A stretch of 64,000 nucleotides of DNA from Mycolicibacterium gadium (GCF_010728925.1 NZ_AP022608.1:1364001-1428000); one strand, 5' to 3'; counted from the stretch's first letter, positions 38,460 through 48,313 are shown. The notes: generated by a model from the sequence alone, not told the origin. Numbers and translations: made by a program.

Positions 38460-39050
38460 TCAGGCTCCCTCTATGTAGCGCTGCAGGTTCGGCGCGACGG
38501 TTGAGACGAGTTCGTCGTCGCTCATCGATGCGACGGGTTCGATCTTCCAAACGAACCGCATCATCGCCAAGCCCATGATCTGCGAGGAGATCAGACCACT
38601 TCGCTTGAGACGATCCCGCTCGTCTATGCCCAGCTGCGACACGCCCATCAGGCCACTCTCGACGACTCGGCGCAGCTTTTCGCGCGTCGCCTCGTCGTGG
38701 GCGGCGGTGAGCACAATCGCGCGCAGCATCGGGCCGATCTCCTCATCGGCCCACGCACCGAGCATCAGCCTCAGAAGCGCCTCGCCCAGCTGGCCCACCG
38801 GCGCGGTCCACGTACGGGCGACACTCTCCAGCCAGCGCTGCGGCGGATTGGTCGACGTGTCGAGCAGCGCCTCTTTGGAACCGAAGTAGTGGTAGACGAG
38901 CGCGGGGTCGACGTCTGCGGCCCTCGCCACCGCCCTGATCGTCGTGCCGGCCCAGCCGTGGTGAGCGAATTCCTCGCGGGCGGCCGCGAGGATGCGCGCG
39001 GACAGCACTCCCCGTTCGTCACGGGGTCCGGGCGGTGTGTTCTTTGGCAC
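38460..39050 (-). CDS. TetR-family transcriptional regulator
   Basis: A 196-residue TetR regulator with helix-turn-helix ILAAAREEFAHHGWAGTTIRAVARAADVDPALVYHYFGSKE (residues 17-57) and a TetR_C_33-like C-terminal domain. A GTG start at 39050 is used; the frame is open far upstream but would run through the operator and into the divergent gene. It likely represses the divergent CocE-type hydrolase by binding 39069-39112. Confidence 0.85.
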   Translation of the reverse strand: MPKNTPPGPRDERGVLSARILAAAREEFAHHGWAGTTIRAVARAADVDPALVYHYFGSKEALLDTSTNPPQRWLESVARTWTAPVGQLGEALLRLMLGAWADEEIGPMLRAIVLTAAHDEATREKLRRVVESGLMGVSQLGIDERDRLKRSGLISSQIMGLAMMRFVWKIEPVASMSDDELVSTVAPNLQRYIEGA

Positions 39051-39068
39051 GACCAGCAGCCTACCAAA

Positions 39069-39112
39069 AGTTTCACGTTGCGTTGAGACTAATTTCAACG
39101 TAGCGTGAGACT
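39069..39112. promoter_or_regulatory. Large inverted repeat, probable TetR operator
   Basis: AGTTTCACG-TTGCGTTGA (39069-39086) and TTCAACGTA-GCGTGAGACT (39094-39112) are inverted copies matching at about 15 of 19 positions. They cover the region just upstream of the hydrolase start, so a bound repressor would block initiation. The two halves are also a tandem of TCACG/CGTTGA elements. Confidence 0.6.
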
Positions 39113-39113
39113 C

Positions 39114-40832
39114 ATGATCGAACGTCAGCTGAACGGGCCGCAGACCACCGGGCGCGGCTACCGCAATCTCAGCCTGCCGCAGTTCAAGATCCACAGTGAC
39201 GACAACGTCCGCGTGCCGATGCGCGACGGCGTCACCCTTCTTGCCGACGTCCATCGCCCTGCGGCGGACGGCAAGTATCCGGCGTTGATCGCGGCGTCGC
39301 CCTACCCACGTCAGATGCAGGACTTCGGCGCGCCCGCCGGCTTCATCGAGGCCGGCGCCACCGACTTCTGGGTGCCGCGCGGCTACGTCCACGTGATCGC
39401 CAATGTCCGCGGAACGGGCGGCTCCGGCGGCACCTTCGGGTTCTTCGACCCGCAGGAACGCCGGGACATGTTCGACCTTGTCGAGTGGGCCGCCGCACAG
39501 CCTTGGTGCGACGGCAATGTCGGGATGATCGGCATCAGCTACTTCGCGATGACACAACTCGAGGCGGCCGTGGAGAAACCACCGCATCTGAAGGCGATCT
39601 TTCCCGTCGCGGTTACCGCGGACCTGTACGAGGCGGCCGCTCACCACGGCCTGGTGAGCACGTCGTTCATCACACCGTTCCTATCGATGATGGGACTGAC
39701 GTCCGACCGCAGCGACGCCTTCTGGCGCCGCAACCCCGCTATCGCCCTGGCTCGCAAAGTCCTCAACACGCCGCCCCTGCATCGCAAGTTCGCGACCATG
39801 AACGGCGAGGCCGCGGTCACGATGATGCGTGCACTGCTCAAGCTGCCGCACAGCACCCATCCCTGGGACGACCTCTGGCTGGACGCCGTCGTCAAGCATC
39901 CGATGCGCGACGACTGGTGGGAGGCGCGAAACCTGTTGCCGCTGCTGAAGAACGTCGACATCCCGGTGTATCTGGGATGCGATTGGGAGAACGTGCCCCT
40001 GCATCTGCCGTCGACGTTCGCAGCATGGGAAGCGTTGGCGGACAACCCGAATGTTCGGATGGCACTGCTAGGTCGGTTCGGGCTGACGTGGCCATGGGAG
40101 AGCCTGCACCACGAGGCGCTGGCGTGGTACGACCACTGGCTCAAGGGCCAGGACACCGGCATCATGGACGGTCCCCCAATTCGCTATGTGCTGCCGGGCG
40201 CCGACGGCTGGCACACCGCCGACCAGTGGCCTCCCGCCGCAACGATTCTCAGAGAATTCGCGCTGCGCGCCGACGGCACGCTCGACGCCGCCGAGGGCAC
40301 CCCGGGAGGTCGCGAATACCTGACGCTGGGCGCCGGGCTCAACCGCGTGAAGGCCAGCCCCATAGATCCGCCGTCGCTGCTTTCGTGGACCAGCGCGCCG
40401 CTGAGCGAACCCATCGAAGTTGTCGGCGATGTGGAGCTGCGCCTCGTCGCATCGGCCACCGCGTCTGATACGGCATGGATCGCGACACTCGAGCATGTCG
40501 CCGCGGACGGCACCGTCACCGAGGTGACGGCCGGATGGCTCAGGGCGAGCCTTCGCGAGATCGACGCGGACGCCAGCCGGGACGGCGCGCCCGTCCTGCC
40601 GTGCCGCACGTTCGCGCCCGTGCCCATCGGCGAAGACGTCGAGTATCGGATTCCGTTGGTGTCCAACGCCCGCCGATTCGCTCCCGGGGACCGCATTCGG
40701 CTCACGCTCACGAGCGACGACCAGGATCCGAAGACACCCGCGATCATGAACTTCCGGCACGCGAGTGTCGGCACCAGCAGCCTGAACACCGTCCGGTCGT
40801 CGTCCCGACTGCTACTACCCGTTCAGTGTTAG
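39114..40832 (+). CDS. CocE/NonD (X-Pro dipeptidyl-peptidase S15) family hydrolase
   Basis: A 572-residue serine hydrolase of the CocE/NonD family. The alpha/beta core has MRDGVTLLADVHRP, NVRGTGGSGG and the nucleophile motif GMIGISYFAM (Ser142); the C-terminal half (from about residue 415, LSWTSAPLSEPIEVVGDVEL) is the jelly-roll domain of the family. Substrates include esters and amides. An in-frame GTG at 39105 falls inside the operator, so ATG 39114 is preferred. No ribosome site precedes it, so the message may be leaderless. Regulated by the divergent TetR protein. Confidence 0.83.
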   Translation: MIERQLNGPQTTGRGYRNLSLPQFKIHSDDNVRVPMRDGVTLLADVHRPAADGKYPALIAASPYPRQMQDFGAPAGFIEAGATDFWVPRGYVHVIANVRGTGGSGGTFGFFDPQERRDMFDLVEWAAAQPWCDGNVGMIGISYFAMTQLEAAVEKPPHLKAIFPVAVTADLYEAAAHHGLVSTSFITPFLSMMGLTSDRSDAFWRRNPAIALARKVLNTPPLHRKFATMNGEAAVTMMRALLKLPHSTHPWDDLWLDAVVKHPMRDDWWEARNLLPLLKNVDIPVYLGCDWENVPLHLPSTFAAWEALADNPNVRMALLGRFGLTWPWESLHHEALAWYDHWLKGQDTGIMDGPPIRYVLPGADGWHTADQWPPAATILREFALRADGTLDAAEGTPGGREYLTLGAGLNRVKASPIDPPSLLSWTSAPLSEPIEVVGDVELRLVASATASDTAWIATLEHVAADGTVTEVTAGWLRASLREIDADASRDGAPVLPCRTFAPVPIGEDVEYRIPLVSNARRFAPGDRIRLTLTSDDQDPKTPAIMNFRHASVGTSSLNTVRSSSRLLLPVQC

Positions 40833-40855
40833 GTCGAACACACACGTCTTCCGCA

Positions 40856-40879
40856 GTATCTTACTCCGGAGTAAGATAC
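40856..40879. promoter_or_regulatory. Perfect 24-bp palindrome at the fadE start
   Basis: GTATCTTACTCC and its exact inverse GGAGTAAGATAC are joined without a spacer and end four bases before ATG 40884. This is a strong regulator-binding site. No regulator gene adjoins fadE on that side, so the binding protein is probably encoded elsewhere. Confidence 0.75.
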
Positions 40880-40883
40880 TGGT

Positions 40884-42095
40884 ATGTCGTTCGACCTCGA
40901 ACTGTCACCCGACCTCGTCCACATTCGCGACTGGGTCCACGAGTTTGCCACCGACGTGATCCGGCCGGCCGCCGCCGAATGGGATGAGCGCGAAGAGACA
41001 CCGTGGCCGATCATCCAGGAGGCCGCGAAGGTCGGCGTCTACTCCATGGAGTTCTTCGCCGAGCAGGCGGGCGAACCGTCCGGCCTTGGCATGCTCGTCG
41101 CGTTCGAGGAGATGTTCTGGGGCGATGCGGGAATCGCGCTGTCGATCGTCGGCACTGGCCTGGCGGCCGCATCGCTGGCCGGCGGCGGAACGCCCGAGCA
41201 GATAGCCGAGTTCTTGCCACAGATGTTCGGCACAGTCGACGACCCCAAGGTCGGTTCCTTCTGTTCGTCGGAGCCGGGCGCCGGCTCGGATGTCGGTGCA
41301 ATCCTGACGCGCGCACGCTACGACGAGGCCACCGACGAATGGGTGCTCAACGGTACGAAGACGTGGGCGACCAACGGCGGCATCGCCGAGGTGCACATCG
41401 TCGTCGCGTCTGTGTATCCCGAGCTGGGCAGCCGCGGTCAGGCGTCGTTCATCATCCCGCCCAACACCCCCGGATTCCGGCAGGGCCAGAAATTTCTCAA
41501 GCACGGCATCAGGGCGTCGCATACCGCCGAGGTCGTGCTGGACGACGTCCGCATCCCCGGCCGCCTGATCATCGGTGGCAGGGACAAATTCGAGGAACGG
41601 ATCGCGAAAGTCCGCGAGGGCAAGAGTTCGAAAGGCCAGGCCGCAATGGCCACCTTCGAGCGGACCCGCCCGACGGTCGGTGCGATGGCGGTCGGCGTGG
41701 CCCGTGCGGCGTATGAGTACGCGCTGGACTATGCATTGCAGCGCGAGCAATTCGGCCGCAAGATCGGCGAATTCCAGGCCATCGCATTCAAATTGGCCGA
41801 CATGAAAGCTCGCATCGACGCGGCGCGCCTGCTCGTGTGGCGGGCGGGCTGGATGGCCCGCAACGGCAAACCGTTTGACAACGCCGAGGGGTCGATGGCC
41901 AAGCTCGTAGCGAGCGAAACCGCCGTCTACGTCACCGACGAGGCGATCCAGATTCTCGGTGGCAACGGCTATACGCGTGAATATCCGGTCGAGCGGATGC
42001 ATCGCGACGCCAAGATCTTCACCATCTTCGAAGGCACCAGCGAGATTCAGCGGCTGGTCATCGGTCGCGCGGTGACGGGTCTGCCCATCCGCTGA
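40884..42095 (+). CDS. Acyl-CoA dehydrogenase (FadE type)
   Basis: A 403-residue FAD-dependent acyl-CoA dehydrogenase catalysing alpha,beta-desaturation of an acyl-CoA. Seen: [14 protein letters not shown] and [15 protein letters not shown] (FAD/substrate segments), [20 protein letters not shown] with the catalytic-base glutamate at residue 383, and the usual [21 protein letters not shown] helix. The chain length it prefers is not evident. The gene stands alone, controlled by the palindrome at 40856-40879, and its downstream region is disrupted by an IS3-type element starting 36 bases after the stop. Confidence 0.92.
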   Translation: MSFDLELSPDLVHIRDWVHEFATDVIRPAAAEWDEREETPWPIIQEAAKVGVYSMEFFAEQAGEPSGLGMLVAFEEMFWGDAGIALSIVGTGLAAASLAGGGTPEQIAEFLPQMFGTVDDPKVGSFCSSEPGAGSDVGAILTRARYDEATDEWVLNGTKTWATNGGIAEVHIVVASVYPELGSRGQASFIIPPNTPGFRQGQKFLKHGIRASHTAEVVLDDVRIPGRLIIGGRDKFEERIAKVREGKSSKGQAAMATFERTRPTVGAMAVGVARAAYEYALDYALQREQFGRKIGEFQAIAFKLADMKARIDAARLLVWRAGWMARNGKPFDNAEGSMAKLVASETAVYVTDEAIQILGGNGYTREYPVERMHRDAKIFTIFEGTSEIQRLVIGRAVTGLPIR

Positions 42096-42097
42096 TT

Positions 42098-42127
42098 GCG
42101 AATTCGGTGCGCATACAGCCGCTGACG
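42098..42127. repeat. Left half of a palindromic repeat split by the IS3-type element
   Basis: This 30-base stretch (GCGAATTCGGTGCGCATACA onward) matches the reverse complement of 43621-43650 at 23 of 30 positions. The two halves flank the insertion sequence and would form one inverted repeat without it. Related in composition to the palindrome at 6586-6647. Confidence 0.6.
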
Positions 42128-42134
42128 GGCGTTG

Positions 42135-43186
42135 TCAAGCTGCGTGGAGTCGGTCGGGGTCGTTTTCGGGTGGGAGGTTGATGCCCACAGTGGCCTTGGG
42201 TGATTCGGTGTGCGGGCGTGCGCGGAATCGTTCGGGGTGGGTGTCGTAGTAGGCCTGGAGGGCGTGGTCGCGTTGGAGCCACCGCTGCGTCCATTGCCCG
42301 TCGTGGACCTCGGCGGGGTGAACAGTGCGATCCCGCTGTGGCGGTGGTGCTGGTTGTACCAGGAGACATAGGAGTTTACCCAGGCCCGCGCGGCATCGAG
42401 ATCATCGAAGATACCGGGATAGTTCGGCCGGTATTTCATCGTGCGGAATTCCGATTCGGAGAACGGGTTGTCATTGCTGACCCGTGGCCGGTTGTGGGTC
42501 TGAGCGATGCCGAGATCGGCGAGGAGGTCTTTGAGATCCGTCGAGCGCATCGCCGGCCCAGAATCGGCGTGCACGACTGCGGGCGACCCGTGGGTGGTGA
42601 TCGCGGTCTGGAACATCTGCGTGGCGAGATCGTCGCTCTCGCGTTGCTCGACGCGCCAGCCCACGATCTTGCGAGAAGATGTCAATTATCGAGTACGCCT
42701 TGAACGCCACGCCCCGCCACGGGGTGCGCAGGTCGGTGATGTCCCAACTCCAGATCTGTTGCGGGCCGGTCGCTTTGAGTACTGGTGCCGGCCGCGGAAT
42801 CTTGTTCGTCGAGCGGGTCGGGCAGATCGGACGAGCGCTTTGATCGACGATCGCGGCCGCGATACGCCACCAGGACCGCCGTGAGGCCAGCATCACCCCG
42901 TCATCCCAAGCGGCGGCAAACGAATGGTCCACCGACGTGCCCGCCTGCCAGCCGGTGATGATCTTGTCCTGGATCACCACGCGGTCACCCGCGCAGATGC
43001 GCGCGGGGTAGGCCCGATCTTTCTGCGGCACCGGGTTACTCACCCGCGGCCGCGGCTTGCGGCGGTAATGCCACGTCGAACGCGACAACCCGATCATCGT
43101 CAGCGCCTGGCGCTGGGATCTGATCGCGGCGCTCAGCTCGGCGACGAGTCCGTTCTCGCGCTCGAGGAATCGTCGAGATCGGTCAT
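42135..43186 (-). pseudogene. IS3-family transposase OrfB (DDE integrase domain), frameshifted
   Basis: The catalytic transposase of the element, recoverable only by joining frames. Pieces include GLSRSTWHYRRK, KATGPQQIWSWDITDLRTPW (first acidic residue), AYSIIDIFS, then after a two-base loss RKIVGWRV, VVHADSGPAM (second) and NDNPFSESEFRTMKYRPNYP (third). Further one-base losses occur near 43168 and 42318, the latter just after GIALFTP. The final frame would end in the left inverted repeat at 42135. With at least three indels it cannot make a functional protein; sequencing error is possible because several changes are in base runs. Confidence 0.85.
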
Positions 43187-43566
43187 CGTCAGGGCTGCAT
43201 CGGGCTCTTCGGCGTTCATCGCATGCAAGAGCCCGATAGCTTTCCCAGGGCCTCGTTGGCGTGTTCGAGCTCGCGTACCCGCGCCTGTAGTCGAGCCACT
43301 TCGGCCTCGTCGCGCTCCTGTTTCGCCGTCTGCGCCATCGCCAGCGCCGATCGTTTCGCCGGGGGAACCGTCACACCACTACCTTCTCGCGGAATAAGCC
43401 CCCGGTCGAGATCACCGGCGAACACCGTGGCTTCCCACCGCCTCAACTGGCGCACCGATACCCCCTGAGCAGCACGCCAGGATCCCTTCTGACCATGAGG
43501 CAACAAGTGATACTCAATGACGAACTCATGAATCTCGGCAGAGCTGAACCCCGCACTGATCGACAC
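43133..43566 (-). pseudogene. IS3-family transposase OrfA, frameshifted
   Basis: The helix-turn-helix subunit of the element. The N-terminal 104 residues are intact: GSWRAAQGVSVRQLRRWEATV resembles the HTH, and the leucine-zipper-like EVARLQARVRELEHANEALGK follows. There the loss of one A shifts the frame and translation ends at 43216; restoring it gives AIGLLHAMNAEEPDAALTMTD and a stop at 43133. This is upstream of the usual OrfA/OrfB junction, so it looks like decay rather than a programmed frameshift. Confidence 0.75.
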
Positions 43567-43620
43567 AACCCAACCCCTTCACACTGGCCCAAACCGACTC
43601 ACAACCAGCGTGGCAAAGAG

Positions 43621-43650
43621 GGTGAGCGAACGTTTGCGCACCGAAATCGC
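43621..43650. repeat. Right half of a palindromic repeat split by the IS3-type element
   Basis: Inverted partner of 42098-42127 (23 of 30 positions). It lies between the right inverted repeat of the insertion sequence and the pdxT stop, and starts with GGTGAGCGAACGTTTGCGCA. Confidence 0.6.
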
Positions 43651-43653
43651 TAC

Positions 43654-44238
43654 CTAGAGTAAGTCCACGAAGAGTTTGTGGATGCGACGGTCGCCGGTCA
43701 CCTCCGGGTGAAACGACGTCGCGAGCATCTTGCCCTGACGCACCGCGACGATATGACCGGCGGCCTGCCCCAGCACCTCGACGTCCGGGCCGACGCGCTC
43801 GACCCAGGGGGCCCGGATGAACACCGCGTGCACGGGCTTGTCGAGACCCGTGAAGTCGATGTCATCCTCGAACGAATCCACCTGACGACCAAACGCGTTG
43901 CGTCGCACCGTCATATCGATCGCCTTCAGCGGCGTTGCGTCGCGCCCGGCGGTGCCGGCGTCCAGGATCTCAGTGGCGAGCAAAATCATGCCCGCGCACG
44001 ATCCGTAGGCAGGCATACCGTCGGCCAACCGCGCGCGCAGCGGCTCGAGCAGCTCGAACTCCCGCAGCAGATGGCTCATCGTGGTGGACTCACCGCCGGG
44101 GATCACAAGCGCGTCAACGGATTCCAGTTCACGCAACCGGCGGACGGTCGACGCCTCGGCGCCCGCGGCACGCAACGCCGCAAGATGTTCGCGTGTGTCG
44201 CCTTGAAGCGCCAGCACGCCGACATGCGGGGTGCTCAC
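43654..44238 (-). CDS. pdxT: Pyridoxal 5'-phosphate synthase glutaminase subunit PdxT
   Basis: A 194-residue glutaminase that supplies ammonia to PdxS for vitamin B6 synthesis. It begins [17 protein letters not shown]; the class I amidotransferase features are [10 protein letters not shown], the nucleophile [11 protein letters not shown] and the HPE dyad in [13 protein letters not shown] 44238 overlaps the tesB stop as GTGA. In M. tuberculosis its homologue also follows tesB2 and pdxS. Confidence 0.95.
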   Translation of the reverse strand: MSTPHVGVLALQGDTREHLAALRAAGAEASTVRRLRELESVDALVIPGGESTTMSHLLREFELLEPLRARLADGMPAYGSCAGMILLATEILDAGTAGRDATPLKAIDMTVRRNAFGRQVDSFEDDIDFTGLDKPVHAVFIRAPWVERVGPDVEVLGQAAGHIVAVRQGKMLATSFHPEVTGDRRIHKLFVDLL

Positions 44239-45071
44239 GGTGTGAAGTCGCGCTTGTAGCGGGTGAGACCCTCCTGCATCACCGCCGCCACCATCTCGCC
44301 GTCCTGGTTGAAGATCTTGCCCTGACACAGCGATCGGCCGCCCGACGCCGAGGGCGACGACTGGTCGTACAACAGCCATTCGTCAGCGCGGAACTGACGC
44401 ATGAACCACATCGCATGATCCAGCGATGCGACCATCAGATGTCCGCGCTCGTCGGCGTGATGCACCTGGGCCGACCCGAGCAGCGTGAGGTCGCTCATGT
44501 AGGCCAGCGCGCAGATGTGCAGGACGTAGTCGTCGGGCAGCGGATCGCGGTGGCGGAACCACACCTGCTGCTGTGACGCCTTGCCGGGTAGACGGGTCAG
44601 CTTGTCCTGCGGCACGATTCGCACGTCCCACTCTGCGAACTGTTTGAACCCCGCGTCGTCGAATGCCTTGATATCCGACAATGCGGGCAAATCGTCAGGC
44701 GGTGCGGCCGACGGCACCGCGTCCTGATGCTCGATGCCGCTCTGATCGGTCTGAAACGACGCCGACATCGAAAAGATGTTCTCGCCGTGCTGGATCGCGT
44801 TGACGCGACGCGTCACGAAGGAGCCGCCGTCACGCAACCGCTCGACGATGTACACCGTCGGCGCCGTCGCGTCTCCCGGCCGCAGGAAGTAGCCGTGCAA
44901 CGAGTGCACCTGGAACTCGGGGTTGACCGTGCGGACGGCGGACACCAGCGATTGGCCGGCGACATGGCCACCGAACGTGCGCTGCAGAAACCCCGACTCC
45001 GGGCTCCACATGGTGCCGCGATAGATGTTGACCTCGAGTTGCTCGAGATCAAGGATCTGTTCGATCGACAT
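44235..45071 (-). CDS. tesB: Acyl-CoA thioesterase II (TesB-type)
   Basis: A 278-residue double-hotdog thioesterase that hydrolyses acyl-CoA to free acid and CoA. Typical elements: [49 protein letters not shown] and, in the second hotdog, [20 protein letters not shown], followed by [19 protein letters not shown]. Located between pdxS and pdxT in the same operon, an order shared with M. tuberculosis; why it is linked to B6 synthesis is unclear. Confidence 0.92.
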   Translation of the reverse strand: MSIEQILDLEQLEVNIYRGTMWSPESGFLQRTFGGHVAGQSLVSAVRTVNPEFQVHSLHGYFLRPGDATAPTVYIVERLRDGGSFVTRRVNAIQHGENIFSMSASFQTDQSGIEHQDAVPSAAPPDDLPALSDIKAFDDAGFKQFAEWDVRIVPQDKLTRLPGKASQQQVWFRHRDPLPDDYVLHICALAYMSDLTLLGSAQVHHADERGHLMVASLDHAMWFMRQFRADEWLLYDQSSPSASGGRSLCQGKIFNQDGEMVAAVMQEGLTRYKRDFTP

Positions 45072-45115
45072 ACGGTTATCGTTGCTGTTCGCGGAAACGG
45101 CTCATCGGATGGTTT

Positions 45116-46024
45116 CTACCAGCCGCGTTCGGCGAGCCGGTGCGGGGCCGCGACGTCCTCCACGTTGATACCGACCATGGCCTCACCGAGCCCGCGCGAC
45201 ACCTTCGCCAGCACGTCGGGGTCGTCATAGAACGTGGTGGCCTTCACGATCGCGGCGGCCCGACCAGCCGGATCCCCGGACTTGAAGATGCCCGAACCGA
45301 CGAACACCCCCTCGGCACCGAGCTGCATCATCATCGCCGCGTCGGCCGGGGTCGCGATACCGCCCGCGGTGAACAGCGTGACCGGCAACTTGCCGGCCCG
45401 CGCCACCTCGACGACAAGGTCGTAGGGCGCCTGCAATTCCTTTGCCGCGACGAACAACTCGTCCTCGGACAGCGACGTGAGGCGACGGATCGCACCGCCG
45501 ATCGCGCGCATGTGGGTGGTGGCGTTGGACACATCCCCGGTGCCGGCCTCACCCTTGGAGCGGATCATCGCCGCGCCCTCGGTAATCCGGCGCAACGCCT
45601 CACCCAGGTTGGTCGCGCCGCACACGAACGGCACGGTGAACTTCCACTTGTCGACATGGTGGGTGTAATCGGCGGGAGTGAGCACCTCGGACTCGTCGAT
45701 GTAGTCCACCCCCAGGCTCTGCAAGATCTGCGCCTCGACGAAATGCCCGATACGCACCTTGGCCATCACCGGGATGGTCACCGCGTCGATGATCCCCTCG
45801 ATCAGATCGGGATCGCTCATCCGCGCGACACCACCCTGGGCCCGAATGTCAGCGGGCACGCGCTCGAGCGCCATGACGGCCACCGCGCCGGCTCCCTCGG
45901 CGATGCGCGCCTGCTCAGGCGTGACCACGTCCATGATGACGCCACCCTTGAGCATCTCCGCCATCCCGCGCTTGACCCGGGCGGTTCCGGTTTGGGTCAC
46001 CGACCCGTTAGGTGCGGTATCCAC
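45116..46024 (-). CDS. pdxS: Pyridoxal 5'-phosphate synthase lyase subunit PdxS
   Basis: A 302-residue TIM-barrel enzyme forming PLP from ribose 5-phosphate, glyceraldehyde 3-phosphate and ammonia. Seen: [22 protein letters not shown], the lysines in [14 protein letters not shown] and the early KGGVIMD region, and [20 protein letters not shown] 46024 follows CGGAGGAG at good distance. First gene of pdxS-tesB-pdxT. Confidence 0.96.
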   Translation of the reverse strand: MDTAPNGSVTQTGTARVKRGMAEMLKGGVIMDVVTPEQARIAEGAGAVAVMALERVPADIRAQGGVARMSDPDLIEGIIDAVTIPVMAKVRIGHFVEAQILQSLGVDYIDESEVLTPADYTHHVDKWKFTVPFVCGATNLGEALRRITEGAAMIRSKGEAGTGDVSNATTHMRAIGGAIRRLTSLSEDELFVAAKELQAPYDLVVEVARAGKLPVTLFTAGGIATPADAAMMMQLGAEGVFVGSGIFKSGDPAGRAAAIVKATTFYDDPDVLAKVSRGLGEAMVGINVEDVAAPHRLAERGW

Positions 46025-46091
46025 TGCTATCTCCTCCGAATCGCTACTGATCCAGTCTAATGAGGGCCGCAAATACAAAAGAATCCGCAGA

Positions 46092-47123
46092 TCAACGGAT
46101 CGATTGCAACTGCCTCCGCGCCATTTCAACCGGGTGATCGGCCAAGCTCGTCGCTTCACCGAGGAGCTCACCCAACTGCAACGGATATACGGTCTCGCCC
46201 TTGGCGACCAGCTCGGCGATCATTGTCTCATCGCACCACCGGTGACCATGAATCGTGCGCCGCTCGAGGTCGTTGTGACCGCTTGTCGACGGTTCGAAAC
46301 GGTCGGTCCGGTAGACGAAGAACTTCTCCTCGCTGTGGATGAGCACGCCGTTGAACTCGAAGACCGCGCCCCGGCGCCACACCGGCCCGATCAGATCGGC
46401 GGAGCTGACCCGCAGGCCGGTCTCTTCGGCGATCTCCCGCGCGGCGGCGTCGGCGAGCGCCTCCCCCGGCTCGACCGCGCCGCCGACCGTGAACCACCAG
46501 ATCGGTGCGTCGGCGACGGCGGGATCGGATCCACGAAACAGCAGTACCGCACCGTCGCGATCGAGCAGTACGACGCGGGCCGAGACCCGCTGGTTGGGCG
46601 CGGGCGCCATCTCATCGGATGCCGTCGCACGCTCGGCAATCTCGAAATAGCTTGGTAGCGGCGCGGTTCCACCGAGCCGCAGCACTCTGACCGCAGGGCG
46701 CTCGCGCAGGGTGAGGGTGTCGCGGACAGCGTCGTTGTGAAAACGGCGAGCCAGCAGGACCCGCGCCTCTGCGTCGGCCAGCTCGGCGACCAGCGCGTGC
46801 GGGAGCGAAGACGGCTCGACCATCGCCAACGCCGAGGACAGCTCGTTCTCGGCAGCCTCACGCCGCTGCCGCGGGGCACGCTCGGCCGCATCGGCCAGCG
46901 CTGCCAGTCGCTTACCCGCCGGCGCACCCCCGTAGGAGTCGACGGCCACCGCACGAGCCACCACGGACCGCCGCGCCAGCGCACCGTCGAGGGCCTGCCA
47001 GGACAGGTCGCAGCGGACGTGCAACCGGTCCAGCCGGTTGGCGGTTTGATACGCCCAGGCGCCCACCAACAGCAGCACCGCGAGAAGCAGCGCCAGCGCG
47101 ATCACGAGGATCCAGGTGATCAC
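46092..47123 (-). CDS. Membrane-anchored Nudix hydrolase (Rv2609c type)
   Basis: A 343-residue protein: one N-terminal helix ([20 protein letters not shown]), a helical region of about 140 residues, and a Nudix domain with the box [24 protein letters not shown] near residue 235, where the REIAEE glutamates bind metal. It would hydrolyse a nucleoside diphosphate-linked substrate at the inner membrane face. GTG 47123 overlaps the pimA stop (GTGA), so it may process a sugar nucleotide or lipid intermediate of PIM synthesis; that is inferred from context. Confidence 0.85.
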   Translation of the reverse strand: MITWILVIALALLLAVLLLVGAWAYQTANRLDRLHVRCDLSWQALDGALARRSVVARAVAVDSYGGAPAGKRLAALADAAERAPRQRREAAENELSSALAMVEPSSLPHALVAELADAEARVLLARRFHNDAVRDTLTLRERPAVRVLRLGGTAPLPSYFEIAERATASDEMAPAPNQRVSARVVLLDRDGAVLLFRGSDPAVADAPIWWFTVGGAVEPGEALADAAAREIAEETGLRVSSADLIGPVWRRGAVFEFNGVLIHSEEKFFVYRTDRFEPSTSGHNDLERRTIHGHRWCDETMIAELVAKGETVYPLQLGELLGEATSLADHPVEMARRQLQSIR

Positions 47124-48313
47124 CTCAATCCCCTGGCCTTTCCTCTGGTACTCGCGAGCCCGGTGCCCGCGGCGGTGCTCGCCGTACCTGCCACGCGAAC
47201 CTTCGCTCCCGCCCCGGCGACCGTCTCGTAGACGCGCATGATCTGGCGCGCCACCACCGACCAGTCGTAGCGGCGTACCACCTCGGCCGCCGTCTCGACG
47301 TAGCGTGCCCGGACCTCGTCGTCCTCCAGTACCTCGATCAGTCCAGCCGCCAATCCGGCCGGGTCGTCGACCGGTACCAGCCGGCCCGCGGTCCCGTCCA
47401 TCAGCACGCGGCGGAACGCGTCGAGGTCGCTGGCCACCACGGCAGTACCCGCGGCCATCGCCTCGACGAGCACAATGCCGAAGCTCTCTCCCCCCGTGTT
47501 GGGCGCGCAGTACACATCCGCACTGCGCAGTGCCGAAGCCTTCGCGGCGTCGTCGACTTGGCCCAGGAACCGCAGATGCTTCGCGAGTTTGCCTGCCGAG
47601 CGACGCAACTCCTCCTCTTCGCCGCGGCCGACGATCAGGATCTCGATGTCGCCGAACCGCTCGACCAGGTGCGGCAGGGCGCGCAGCAGCACGGCCATGC
47701 CCTTGCGGGGCTCGTCGTACCGCCCCAGGAACAGGACTGACTTGCCTACGCGCGGATAGCCGTCCATCGCCGGCGCCGACGCGAACGAATCGACGTCCAG
47801 CCCGTTCGGTATCTCGACGGCGTCGCTGCCGAGTGATTCCATCTGCCAGCGTCGCGCCAGGTCCGACACCGCGATGCGGCCGACGATCTTCTCGTGCATC
47901 GGCCGCAGAAACGGCTCGAACACACTGAGCGTCAACGACTTCGTGGTCGAGGTGTGAAAGGTGGCGACGATAGGACCCTCGGCGATGTTCAGTGCCAGCA
48001 TCGACAGACTCGGCGCATTGGGCTCGTGCAGATGCAACACGTCGAATTCGCCCTGCGCGAGCCACTTCTTGACCATGCGGTGGGTCGCCGGGCCGAAACG
48101 CAACCGCGCCACCGATCCGTTGTACGGGATCGGCACCGCCTTACCGCCCGACACCACGTAGTCGGGCAGCGAGCCCTGTGCTCGAGACGACGTCGGCGCC
48201 AGCACGCTGACCACGTGGCCGCGGTCGTGCATCACCTCGGCCAGCTGCAACACATGCGACTGCACCCCGCCCGGCACGTCGAACGAGTAGGGGCAGACCA
48301 TGCCGATGCGCAT
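47120..48313 (-). CDS. pimA: Phosphatidyl-myo-inositol mannosyltransferase PimA
   Basis: A 397-residue GT4 glycosyltransferase that adds the first mannose to phosphatidylinositol on the cytoplasmic face. The N-terminal domain has RIGMVCPYSFDVPGGVQSHV and LHLHEPNAPSLSMLAL; the C-terminal GDP-mannose site is GGESFGIVLVEAMAAGTAVVAS. The tail after VYETVAGAG is variable. ATG 48313 shares one base with the acyltransferase stop. Confidence 0.93.
   Translation of the reverse strand: MRIGMVCPYSFDVPGGVQSHVLQLAEVMHDRGHVVSVLAPTSSRAQGSLPDYVVSGGKAVPIPYNGSVARLRFGPATHRMVKKWLAQGEFDVLHLHEPNAPSLSMLALNIAEGPIVATFHTSTTKSLTLSVFEPFLRPMHEKIVGRIAVSDLARRWQMESLGSDAVEIPNGLDVDSFASAPAMDGYPRVGKSVLFLGRYDEPRKGMAVLLRALPHLVERFGDIEILIVGRGEEEELRRSAGKLAKHLRFLGQVDDAAKASALRSADVYCAPNTGGESFGIVLVEAMAAGTAVVASDLDAFRRVLMDGTAGRLVPVDDPAGLAAGLIEVLEDDEVRARYVETAAEVVRRYDWSVVARQIMRVYETVAGAGAKVRVAGTASTAAGTGLASTRGKARGLR

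Larger units (their letters stand above)
42132..43616 (-). mobile_element. IS3-type insertion sequence, decayed
   Basis: About 1.5 kb bounded by imperfect inverted repeats: TTGTCAAGCTG... at 42132-42153 and its inverted counterpart at 43594-43616 (reverse complement TTGCCACGCTGG...). It holds the remains of an OrfA/OrfB pair on the reverse strand, each broken by small deletions. No target-site duplication is visible. Inserted 36 bases after fadE and 37 bases before the pdxT stop, in the middle of a palindromic repeat. Confidence 0.8.

Noticed and set aside
43133..43566. Programmed frameshift joining OrfA and OrfB of the IS3-type element
   Set aside because: The first shift lies inside OrfA with no slippery run in the expected form, and further indels in OrfB show decay.
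46092..48065. One large protein fusing the Nudix domain to a 300-residue N-terminal part
   Set aside because: The N-terminal part is an alternate frame of pimA. The Nudix gene has its own GTG at 47123 overlapping the pimA stop.
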